Of a stretch of DNA of 64,000 bases, positions 47,447-57,119 are shown in pieces. Origin of the DNA: Euryodendron excelsum (lineage: Eukaryota; Streptophyta; Magnoliopsida; Ericales; Pentaphylacaceae); assembly GCA_033060915.1 (NCBI GenBank), contig CM065387.1:34987001-35051000 (forward strand). Reading direction: 5' to 3'. Each line of letters starts with the position of its first letter. The first letter of the stretch is position 1. The notes under the pieces are model-generated. The model ran no database searches. It saw nothing but the letters and a program-made list of their open reading frames with translations, and was not told the origin of the DNA. Both the position numbers and the translations under genes were made by a program.

Positions 47447-48850
47447 AAGATGGTTTTGAAGTGTGGTTTGGTGTATTTTTGGAAAGAGTTTTGGAAACAC
47501 AACATGATATGCAATGGACTTTGGTTGGTAATCTTTATGAAGATCATTTCCATGAAAATTTTGACTCTAGCCAAGAATATGGTTTATATGGTTGGTGATT
47601 AGAGACCATTCCAAGGAAGGTTTCCTTATGGCCATTATAACCAATATCTTGGCAAGAGTAATAGGGGTTAAAATTCAACATAATGATAGTGATTTTTGGA
47701 AGATCATTTTTGATGCAAAGATGGAGAGAGTGCATTTTCGAAATCATTTTTGGAGAAGGGTTTTGAAAACTATTTTTCAAGGGAACCATTCCATCAAAGG
47801 GAGAGGGTTTATATGGCCAATGAAAAGGGAGACCACTCAAGAGAGGGTTCCATGGGGCCATTCCAATCCCTAAACTTGAGAGAATGGAAACCATAAAAAT
47901 CAAAGGATTTGAACATCATTCTTAGGCGATCATAAGGAGAAAAGGGGACCATTCTAACAATTTAGGGGTCCTATGGCCAATATAAAGGGAGACCACTCAA
48001 GAGAAGGTTCCATGGGGCCATTTTAACCACTAAATTTGAGAGGATGAAAACCTTGAAAATTAGGGAGTTTGAAAGCAACCTTTGTGCAAGTCGAAATGTA
48101 ACGGTGCAAAAGTGTGAATTAGGGGGTAGTGAGGGATTTTCTAAGGCATGACCCCCAAAGTCTCATCCTAAACTTCATGGGACCAACTCTTGGAACAATT
48201 TTTAAAGGACATGTAGAACTTGGAAATGTCATAAAATTAAGAGCAATGCAAACATTGTGGAATATGGCAATAAACATAAAATGAAGCCAAGCATGCAAGA
48301 CATGATCAAAATAATAATATGCAAGGGGTCATAATTCACATACAAGGCTTTTAGGCTTCACCATACAAACAAGGGGCTCTTAAGCCATACCATCTTAAAG
48401 TAGGCTAGTGAGAGGTCCCCCTACACGGTGGCTCTCACTTGCTATCCTCTAGGCATGATCTAGGAGCCCTCTTGGCTCAAGCAAGTAAGAAAGGAGAGTT
48501 GAAGATAGGGATTAAAATAGAGAATAGCCTAAGTAGGCTATGAGGGAGAAGAGAAGAGTGGGGGAGAGCACAAATGTAAAAGGGATACCACCTTTTGCCT
48601 TCAACACCCTTGTAATCTTCAATGGATGTCTTGATTGGAGCTTGAGTGACTTCAAGAAGGCTTGAGAGGCTTGAGTGGAGTGTATAAGTGTGTGTGAGGC
48701 TTTGTGTATGGCGTATATAGGCTTAGGAGAGGTAGAATCTAACCTAAGTGTTGGAGAGGAGGAATATATGTAGAGATTTGAGTTTCGGGAGTGATTTCAG
48801 TTGAGTTTCGTATCAATTTCGGACCTGGAATATGCAAGGGGGGAGACCTC

Positions 48851-48858
48851 TATTTATA
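48851..48858 (-). promoter_or_regulatory. TATA box in the 3' LTR
   Basis: GCCTATAAATAGAGG on the minus strand, at the same place as in the sister LTRs. Confidence 0.7.
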
Positions 48859-48877
48859 GGCAATCTGGAACAGACAG

Positions 48878-48933
48878 TGCGCATGTGCTACATGCGCATG
48901 GCCAAACTTTGGCCTTAAGCATGTAGGACATGC
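48878..48933. promoter_or_regulatory. Two CATG palindromes upstream of the LTR TATA box
   Basis: A perfect palindrome with arms TGCGCATGT and ACATGCGCA around GCT (48878-48898), and GCATGT/ACATGC around AGG (48919-48933). They sit 20-75 bp upstream of the TATA box in transcription order. Related palindromes precede the PMD gene TATA box. Confidence 0.6.
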
Positions 48934-49240
48934 GCAGGTACTGTTCTACTGCCAGAATGACACGTGGCACCCAATGTACTGGTTAAATCTTAACCGTTGA
49001 TTGAAAGTCAGTCGATCTAAACAAAATTTGAGCGCATGTAGCATCCGCTCTATCACCGGAAAGGTTCGCCCAAACTTTGCCTCGATAATTGGGTCAAATG
49101 GGAAGGTTCCGGGGAAATCGGTCGCACTGGAGATGTTTTCCTAGTGCTTCCAATGAACTTTCATGTTTTTGAAAATTTTAAAATATGTTTGGAGGTGAGT
49201 GATATCGTCTTGGGAATCGTGCCAAAAAGCACACTTTCGC

Positions 49241-49662
49241 GGAGCGTCTGTGATATGCTCTGTGGGTGTTTGAAAGTGGCTGTTTTCGTTTCGTGCGATC
49301 GAGGCCTTCGAGAAGCGATCTATTCGATCGGACCGTACCGATGGAAAGTACTCTGGAATTCTCAAATTTACGCATTTCTCAAGTCGTTTGACGATGCATT
49401 TTGATTAGGGAATAGGAGAAAAAGTCAACCTTGGCGGAGCGTTTACGAAACGCTCCGGGGGTTGCTAAAAGTTATGATTTTCGCACCGTACGATAGAGGG
49501 CTTCAGGAGGTGATTTACTTGATCGAGCCGTATCGATGGAAGGATCCATGACAAGCTTTTGAGAATTCCCTGATTTACGCGTTTCTCAAGTCGGTTGACG
49601 GTGCGATATAATCAGGGAATCGGGGGAAAAGACAATTTAAGCGGAGCGTCTGTGAGACACTC
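49241..49662. repeat. Three ~200-bp U3 palindrome units in the 3' LTR
   Basis: GGAGCGTCT and GGAGCGTTT palindromes at 49241, 49436 and 49642, homologous to 15471-15908, with more mutated arms. Confidence 0.75.
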
Positions 49663-50658
49663 CAGGGAACTTTTATCGAGTCATGTGAGCTTAGTGTCGT
49701 AGGGTGTTCCTTGGGTTAAACAAAATCGTGCAGTGAAATCTTTTGCTCGAAACCCCAAGGTCGGTGCTGTTTCGAGGCATTTTTGGCTCCTAGGGGCAAA
49801 ATGATCATTTTGACCGGAGTTGGCTGGAAATGGTTATGAATGGTCTGGTATGTTGTGTTAGGCGTGTAAGGCTGTTTAGGGATGTTTTTGAGAGAGTCTA
49901 TCTCCGTTCAGCCGGGTTCGTGTCGTGCTGAGTCATTCAGGGGCAAAATGGTCGTTTTGATCAAAGTGAGCCGGAATAGGACCATATTTGGACCAAATGG
50001 CGTGCAGGGGACGCCTGATGGTTTGACAACATTGTGGAAGGATGGACTTATCGTTTTGAGGGATTTTGAACTTTCCCAAAATGTGCTTGGAAGCCCAAGG
50101 GGCAAGTTTGGTCATTTTTCACCGAGTCGGGCTAGCAGGCGCCGGTGTTGACCTAGGTGTTGGTTCCCGAGACCGCCCGGTCTCAGAAAACAACCTGTGC
50201 GGTGTTGGTCTCCAAGAACGCCCGTTCTTGGAGAGCTACCTGTAGGGTGGTGTTGGTTTCTGAGAACGCCCGGTCTCAGAAAGCTACCTGGAAGGGTGGT
50301 GTTGGTCTCCGAGAACGCCTGGTCCCGGAGAACTACTGAATGAAGAATATTCTACATTGGTGGGCAAGCAGGCACCAGAAGTGAACTGTCTGGAATCTTT
50401 GATAAGGTGTTGGTCTCCGAGATCGCCCGATCCCGGAGAGCTACCTGGATGGCGTTGGTTTTCGGGACCGCCTGGTCCGGAAAACTGCCTGGAATAATGG
50501 TGCTTAAGGCTTTAGCAGATCCTTGTGGGTCCAAGAAGCGACCAGCTGGTTGGATTGGAGATTGAAAGGCTCATCTGGAGCTTGCATGTGTTGTGATGTT
50601 GGAAACCGAATCCGATCGTGCCGGAGATTGTCGAGCGGGCAAAAATGGGGTGCTTACA

Positions 50659-50673
50659 GCTGCCCCTCTTTTT
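50659..50673 (-). promoter_or_regulatory. Polypurine tract of the Tat/Ogre-like element
   Basis: On the minus strand AAAAAGAGGGGCAGC lies directly before the LTR start TGTAAGCACC. It is the expected primer site for plus-strand DNA synthesis and fixes the element's orientation as minus. Confidence 0.8.
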
Positions 50674-50990
50674 CTAGCTTTGCTTGTCGAAGACAGAAAA
50701 ATAATAAGGAAGCATCCCATGTTGACCGCGAGGCGATCGGAGGGACGATGTGTCGGTGAATTTGGGAATGCTTTGAAACCTCTTGTGGGTTACTGGTCTA
50801 GAAGATTTTGAAAAGTCTAAGGCCCAGGTCGGGGGTCGAGTTGCCAACTTGACACGGTTTTGGTCCAGGGCAACTGATCCCTACCAGTAAGTGTTAAAAG
50901 GCTCGATTTTCAGCTTTTGACAAAGCCTTAAGAGCAAAGTCGGATTCTTGAGAAGCTTGAAATTGGTTTTGGCGAGAAGCTGAAGGGCCG
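50674..50990. other. Spacer between the polypurine tract and the PMD promoter
   Basis: No coding potential beyond short frames. The first 80 bp are conserved in the other element (17060-17139, inverted). Confidence 0.5.
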
Positions 50991-50992
50991 GG

Positions 50993-51105
50993 TGCATGTA
51001 TTTCATGCACATTCGGTTTTTTAAGCCTGACGCATGTAATACATGCGCACGTTGGATTTTTGTTCTGGCACGTCTGCTACATGCACCGGCCCGCGACATA
51101 TAAAC
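50993..51105 (+). promoter_or_regulatory. Promoter of the PMD gene: CATG palindromes and TATA box
   Basis: Palindromes with arms TGCATG and CATGCA (50993-51009) and GCATGTA/TACATGC around A (51032-51046) are followed by CTACATGCACC and the TATA box TATAAAC (51099-51105). The arrangement parallels the LTR U3, where CATGCGC palindromes, GGCACGT and a TATA box follow in the same order. It drives the + strand, opposite to the LTR promoter. Confidence 0.6.
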
Positions 51106-51129
51106 AGAGCAGGTTCGCGATTTCAGTGT

Positions 51130-51295
51130 TGTGTCTTCGAGTTTTCGGCTGATTTCAGGATTTTCTCTGAAGGGTTTCAAAGGATTTTACTCGGGAACGC
51201 TAGGGGAGTGTTGGGAAACGTTGGGCACTTGTCGAGGATCACCATTGCCGCCGGATTTTCACCGAATAGCTTGGTTTTTGCCGGAAAACCCAAAG
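51130..51295 (+). other. Predicted 5'-UTR exon of the PMD gene
   Basis: Starts about 30 bp after the TATA box and ends CCCAAAG before the donor GTTAGT. I see no ATG in this stretch. The start site is inferred. Confidence 0.5.
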
Positions 51296-51934
51296 GTTAG
51301 TTTCTTTACAATCTTATCAATTTCGATGCGTATGTTTCTGTTTTTTGCAAATGATTAGTGTAGTCCCATGTTTTAGAATGTTTAGAACACATTGATCAGA
51401 TTGTTTTTGTGATTTGATGGAGTTTTGAGTGTGTTTTGGATGAGTTTGCATGTTTATGAAAGAGGGTTTCCTGCGGGATTCGAAAAATCGCCTCTTTGGG
51501 CCTGGGTATTGCATATTTTCATGTGATTTTTCCACCAAGAACCTTAGAAAAATGTATAGAACAACCGTATGAAGTTTCGTAATTTTTCAAAAAATTTTGA
51601 ATTTTTAGAAATTACAAAAAAAAGGAAAAATTGAAAAAACTTATAAAATGAATTTCGCCGATGGTTGAAAAATCATAAAACACTTTTTGAAAACTATAGT
51701 GATATTTTTGCATGTTCTGGGGAATTTTATGAAATTTTTTGGAAATATAGATGAAATAAGAAAATGTCGAGAAGATCGAAAAATTGGCTTGAAAATTGTG
51801 TTTGAAAACGGGATGCGTGTTTTGGAGGATGGGGTTGTATGGTTGCATGGTTTGAGGTGTTTCAGGCTGTGTTTGTGACTTGTAAAATTTTGGGGTAGTG
51901 ACTTTTTAAGACGAAACTCTGCCGAAATTTTCAA

Positions 51935-52750
51935 AAATTTTAAAAACCTTTCGATAAAGCAAATCTTTTTGAGAAAGGGGCTTTTGAGGGAGAAAGCCCG
52001 GAAAACCGGCTTCGAAATTTAGAAACAGAACTTTTTGAGAAAAAAGCTTAAAAACCTGTGGAGGATTTTTGAACCAGGGTTTTTGAAGGGGAAGACCCAA
52101 AAACCGGTGTCAAAATTTAGAAACCGAATTTTTTGAGGAAAAAGCTCGAAAACCTATAAAACTTGAATTGGGATTTTTGAAGGAGAAAACCCAAAATCCG
52201 GTTTGAATTTAGAAACCAAACCTTTTGAGGAAAAAGCTTGAAAACCTGTAGAGAATTTTCGAACCAGGGTTTTTGAAGGAGAAAACCCGAAAAACTGGCT
52301 TTGAAATTTAGAAACCAAACTTTTTGGGGAAAAAGCTTGAAAACCTGTAGAGAATTTTTGAACCAGGGTTTTTGAAGGAGAAAACCCGAAAAACCGGTTT
52401 TGAAGTTTAGAAACTAAACTTTTTGAGGAAAAAGCTTGAAAACCGTGTAAAATTTTGAACCAGAATTTTTGAAGGAGAAAACCCGAAAAATCAGTTTGAA
52501 TTTAGAAACCAAACTGTTTGAGGAAAAAGCTTGAAAACTGTGTAAAAATTTTGAACCGGGGTTTTTGAAGGAGAAAACCCGAAAAACCAGCTTTGAAATT
52601 TAGAAACCAAACTTTTTGGGGAAAAAGCTTGAAAACCTGTAGAGAATTTTCGAACCAGGGTTTTTGAAGGAGAAAACCCGAAAAACCGGTTTGAATTTAG
52701 AAACCAAACTTTTTGAGGAAAAAACTTGAAAACCGTGTAAATATTTGAAC
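51935..52750. repeat. ~97-bp tandem repeat, about eight copies
   Basis: Units carry TTTTTGAAGGAGAAAACCCG, AATTTAGAAACCAAACTTTT and GAGGAAAAAGCTTGAAAACC. Unit starts lie near 52078, 52172, 52269, 52368, 52462, 52561 and 52661, with a degenerate copy before. They lie in the predicted 5'-UTR intron. Confidence 0.85.
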
Positions 52751-52782
52751 CGTGATAGATGGGGCCCTCACCCTTCCACCGT

Positions 52783-52829
52783 TTTCTTTCTTTTTCTTTT
52801 TTTCTTCTCTTCTTCCTTTTTCTTCTTCT

Positions 52830-52863
<34 letters not shown>

Positions 52864-52930
52864 GCCTTTTTTTTTTCCTTTTTTTTCTTTCTTTTTTTTT
52901 TATTTATTCATCATCATCTTTTTTTTGTGT
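52783..52930. repeat. T-rich pyrimidine tract
   Basis: About 150 bp of T with some C, near the end of the intron. The phenylalanine-rich frames across it are spurious. Confidence 0.9.
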
Positions 52931-53008
52931 ATACATTGATGCACTTATTTTCGCACTTCTCGTATATTAGCGACTGACCGATCCCTTTGAATGTTATCAT
53001 TTTTCAGG

Positions 53009-54952
53009 ATGTCGGAGGCTGGAGACGATGGTTCAGACCGGAAGTGTCACGGGAAGGCGCCATGGATAGAGCTTGAGAAGGGTGGTAGTAGTCGGGGTAG
53101 CTCAGCTATAGGTAGCCGTCGGAGCGGCTCAGCTCGGATTAGCGGTCGTGGTGACACGGCGCACGGAGGCAGTAGGGATGTTTTTGTGCGGGGTAGTGCT
53201 ACGACTGGTTCCCCGTGGGGGGGCCGCAGTGGGTCGCAGAGATCCTCGAGCAAGACGGCTTTTAGTGGGAGCTCTGTGAGGGGACAGCCTTCAGCGGCTC
53301 CTGACGAGAGATTTGAGGATGAGGCTGACTCGCCCATGGACCCCCGGACGGGATACGGTATAGCCTTCGTTCGAAACAAGCAGAGAGACACCTCATTTAC
53401 CGATGATCAGCTAGCCATTCCTAATATTCACCCGCTGCGTGATTTGGCGTTCCATCGGAGCCTATATTCGTGCTATGGTCGGATGCCATCGTCTACCCAC
53501 AGTTCATTCAGAGGGGCTAGTATCTCGGCCTTGAGGGCTATGCAGGCGTCAGCTCCCTCCTACCAAGACTTTTTGCACCAGATCGGTTTTGGCGCTTTTA
53601 TGACCCTGCAGACTGATAGACTTGACCACGGGATTGCCATGGGGTTGTTGGAGCGATGGTTCGGGGAAACAGGGACCGTGCATTTGGTGGGTTTTGAGTT
53701 GAGGCCTACCCCTGTTGACTGGGCTATGATTACTGGGCTATCTTTTGGAGGGGTGCCGATCTCTCTGCGGGACGTGTCTCTGGAGGAGGCCCGTCTTCTC
53801 TTGGGGTTGCCAGGGCTTGGGGGCTCGAGTTTCCCAGCTTCACTTTTATGCTCGGCCGAGATAGCCTTTGCTTTCGAGCCTTCACCAGATGATCAAGTTA
53901 TTATGAGGTGCCGGTTGGTGCTGTACGTCGTCTTTAGTTGCTTTTGCAACAATAATAGGTCGACGGTCCCTTTGTCTTTGGTGAGCCTGGTGACGGATCT
54001 GGACACGCTGGATTATGTTGACTGGGGTGCTTTAACCTTTGCTTGCTTTCTACGAGGGATGAGAGTGAGGACGTCCGGGGCTTGGGGGAGCTTGACGAGT
54101 TTTTGGCCGTTTTTGGTATGGTGGAGCTATGAATATTTGCCAGTTCGTCAACCAGAGGTGTTGTCTGGCGATGCCTTCCCGCGGGCCACGAGGTGGGCCC
54201 GGCAGCAGGTAGACCAGCGATCCTTGCTTACAGATTTTGTAGCCCTCCGGGCTAACTTGGAGCTGCTGAGGCCTCAAGATATGACTTGGGCACCTTATCA
54301 CCGATCCACCCAGTATGCCGGTATGAGGGATACCATCCTCCTATCCAAGTCGCGGATCACCTTCCAGGGTCTCGTGTCGTGGGAGACGTACCTCGGGGAG
54401 CGTCACTGGCGGCAGTTTCATTCTTCCTTCCACGCGGCCGGGGATCCTCCCCAGTATATGTTTGGACTTTATCGGGCTGGGGTAGAGATCCCTTACATAG
54501 TCGGGGTCCCAGGTGAGCGGTTCTTGCTTCCGCCGGACGTGGATTATGAGGCTCACTTCTGGGCGAGATCTATTGGTGCTTTCACCCAGCTAGATCTGGT
54601 GGTCGGAGGGCAGGTGGCCAGCTATGAGGTGGTGGAGCTTTGGCGTCGGGCCCAGGGCTTTGTATCGGAGGAGGAGTACCTGGCAGCTTGCCAGGCACGA
54701 GATCAGTACCGGGCTAAGGTGGAGGCTTTGACTACCCGTATATCTCTGATGGAGGCCCGTTGGGTATGTCATTTATGATTTATCATTTTCATGTTCCTTA
54801 TGCATCTCTTGTGTTCTGATGCTAACTCTTCTTCTTTTCCTGCCTTTCTCCTTGACCAGGGTCCCTTTGACGGGGGAGCTTCTTCCAGCCAGCCGTCTCC
54901 GTATGTGCCAAACATTGGTGACTTTGACTTAGACGACGACCCTGCTCCTTGA
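53009..54952 (+). CDS. Plant mobile domain (PMD) protein, two coding exons, antisense in a retrotransposon
   Basis: Coding exons 53009-54763 and 54860-54952, joined in frame, give 615 residues with no stop. Residues 1-130 are Gly/Ser/Arg-rich and look disordered. From about 135 the protein matches the PMD family (aminotransferase-like, plant mobile domain; relatives are the MAIN/MAIL1 proteins that act in gene and transposon silencing), best seen in WFGETGTVHLVGFELRPT and DWAMITGLSFGG. Intron 54764-54859 has GTATGT and TTGACCAG ends. The short last exon encodes an acidic tail (DFDLDDDPAP). The chosen ATG (53009) follows a splice acceptor by one base; an upstream ATG at 52991 lies in that intron. 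PMD copies in plant Ty3 elements are known, but their role there is not established. The frame is intact while the gag frame of the same element is not. Confidence 0.85.
54764..54859 (+). other. Intron 2 of the PMD gene
   Basis: 96 bp, GTATGT to TTGACCAG, T-rich. Without splicing the frame ends four codons later at VCHL. With splicing it continues for 30 residues to a stop at 54950. Confidence 0.75.
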
Positions 54953-57119
54953 GGCATCCTTTTTTATCTGTTGACATGGTTGTAGTTCAGTTAGTTTGGT
55001 TGTGTAGTTTTATGTCTTTCAGGCCGTATGTTGGCCTTCATGGATGATGACTGTACAATGATTTTATATACATTATTTTTTTTTCTTGCTTTTTGTATGA
55101 TGATGATTATTTCTTTCTTCTTGCCTCGTCATTGTATGTTATGTGGGTATATGATAGGTATGAATGCAAACACTAAGGTACAGAAATCATGATATGCATG
55201 AGAAATGGCAAACTTTTAAGTAGATGTGGAAAGAGTGGGTGCATTATTGCACACGTCAGGCAGAGTGCACAAGCATGCATATGACTATATGAAGTCACAT
55301 CTAGAGGTAGATTGGGTGTTTCCCGGAAATTGTCATTCTGGCACTTTGATCTTTCTTTGGAGATTCCCTTTCTTGCTGCGCCTTTTTCCTGTCATGGTGA
55401 GATGGCAGTTGTCCCATCCTTAGGGTTTTCATTTTCAAACCCGACCTCCCCTCTCTCTTATATGGGAAACTGTCACTCAACTGATTTTCTCCCAAGGGTC
55501 TTATGTTTGATCTGGTAGACTCTCCAGGTGACAGTCGAAGTAGCCTTTAGCAAATGAGCGAGCAGTCTCCATCCTCGATCCGAGAAGACTTTACTTTGGA
55601 CCATAATGTAGGCTAGGTAATGGGAGATGAATGAAAGGGTATTCAGGCTCAAAATGATTTTTTTTTTTTTAGGGCGATAATAACCAGAACCACCTTAAGT
55701 AAATTTTCGCCATTTTGTCCCTTTTTCTTTCTCGGGTATCGCCATTCCCTCTTGAACTTGTTTAGGCTAAGTAATCTTCCTTGATCTGAGGGGACTTTCT
55801 AGGGGTTGTAACGTGGCCAAGTTGCGGGTTTTTGAAAGAAAGGGTATTGATGGCTCAAAGCGTGATGTGGTTTCTAGGGTTGGCTAGTGATCACCTTTTC
55901 AGGTCTTTTTCTTTTTGTCTGCGGGCTTCTTTCTCTATCTCGCTTCGTTTCCTCTCTTCTTCTTCTTTTCTTTTTGTATGAATTTGTGCTTGTATAGGGC
56001 CCATCATTTCTTTTAGTTTTTGCCCCAGTATTATTGCTTGCACAATCTATTGACTCTCAAGAGACATCAATCTTTATTTCATTTTTCATTTTCATTTTAT
56101 TCATTTTTTTTCATTTTTTTTTTGGAGTATTGCCTTGTTTCCCTCTTTTTTCGATGTAGGAGGGGGCCTTCTTTCTCTCCATACCCCCTTTTCGTCACTT
56201 TTCCCTCTGAGTTTTCTTTTGCCCATTACAAGGAGTGATCACCAGGGTGGGTTTTTCGAAGAAATACAATTTGGCTCAAAAGAGGTTTTTCAAAGGGTGC
56301 TCTTTTAACTATATGGTAGCAGAATAGATGGCCCCTCTTCCTTTCAGATAAGATTGCTTAGACCGTGAAGTTCAGTTCTAGAGGTTTCGGCGTTATCCTT
56401 TAAAACAGACAAGAGTTAGCTTAACTGTTCTATTACTTGGACCTGCCCCAACGTGGGCGGTGGTTCCTAGTCAGGGTGTTTGAATGAAAATTGCTTGTGG
56501 CTCAAGTGGGCTGACCAAAGGAATTACTCTTGCTATTCCAAGGATTTTGAAATGAGGGCTTCTCTTCCTTTCGAGGGTCTAACTGCCGATTGCTTTGCCA
56601 ATGCGTTCTTTGGAAGCCACCTTTTTCGTGACCCGCTCTCTTTTCTTCCTTTTGCTGCCCTCCCCTCTAGGTCGGAAGTGGTCCCCACAGGCAAGGATGT
56701 ATATACCATCCCTCCTTTCAAGTTAGGGCATATCAACAAGAAAGGAAAATTCTGAGAAAGAGCAAGTACTAAAGATGATAAATGCAAATTTCGACTTTTT
56801 TCATTTTCAAAAGTTTTGTTTACATGGTGAGCTCTTGATTAGCAAAAGATGAAAGTAGAGTTAACGGAACAAAGATTAACAGGAAAGTAAAGACAAAGTT
56901 TGGTAGAAGAACATCCCTTTAGTAATCACTTCTTTAGGTGGGTTTTGGGACCACGCTTGCCTCCTCCATGCTCCATTGGCCGGCTTCCTCACTTGGTTGT
57001 GCTGGGCAAATTGATGCATCAACTGCGGGGTGGCAGAGATCAACAGCTATAGTGTGACCGGGGCTTCCTCCTTTTTCTTCTTCTTCTTTAGTGTGGTCAG
57101 TAGGGTTGTGTGTCCCTTC
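54953..57119. other. Spacer between convergent PMD and gag
   Basis: No pol domain recognised on either strand. 54953-55100 is probably the PMD 3' UTR. From 55620 a degenerate unit recurs four times, marked by AAGGGTATT(C/G) or similar followed by GGCTCAAA (about 55637, 55840, 56265 and 56480), separated by 200-400 bp. T-rich runs are at 55664 and 56105. Confidence 0.5.

Larger units (their letters stand above)
45766..50658 (-). mobile_element. 3' LTR of the Tat/Ogre-like element (4893 bp)
   Basis: On + it starts TGTCGCGCCCCG and ends GGGGTGCTTACA; on the minus strand it is TGTAAGCACCCC to CGGGGCGCGACA. U3 is about 1.8 kb with six stem-loop units (50155-50500), three palindromic ~205-bp units (49241, 49436, 49642) and CATGCGC palindromes before the TATA box. 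R-U5 is about 3 kb and holds the 30-bp minisatellite. The left neighbour AAGCA (45761-45765) would be one copy of the target duplication. Confidence 0.85.
51296..53007 (+). other. Predicted 5'-UTR intron of the PMD gene (1.7 kb)
   Basis: Donor AAAG/GTTAGT at 51296; acceptor TTATCATTTTTCAG at 52994-53007, which lies one base before the ATG. It contains a ~97-bp tandem array and a long pyrimidine tract. An in-frame ATG at 52991 overlaps the acceptor and would be removed by splicing. Confidence 0.55.

Noticed and set aside
52745..52977. Phenylalanine/serine-rich frames
   Set aside because: They translate the T-rich pyrimidine tract in the predicted PMD intron.
53047..53391. 114-residue minus-strand frame inside the PMD exon
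   Set aside because: Shadow of the PMD coding strand; no similarity to a known family.
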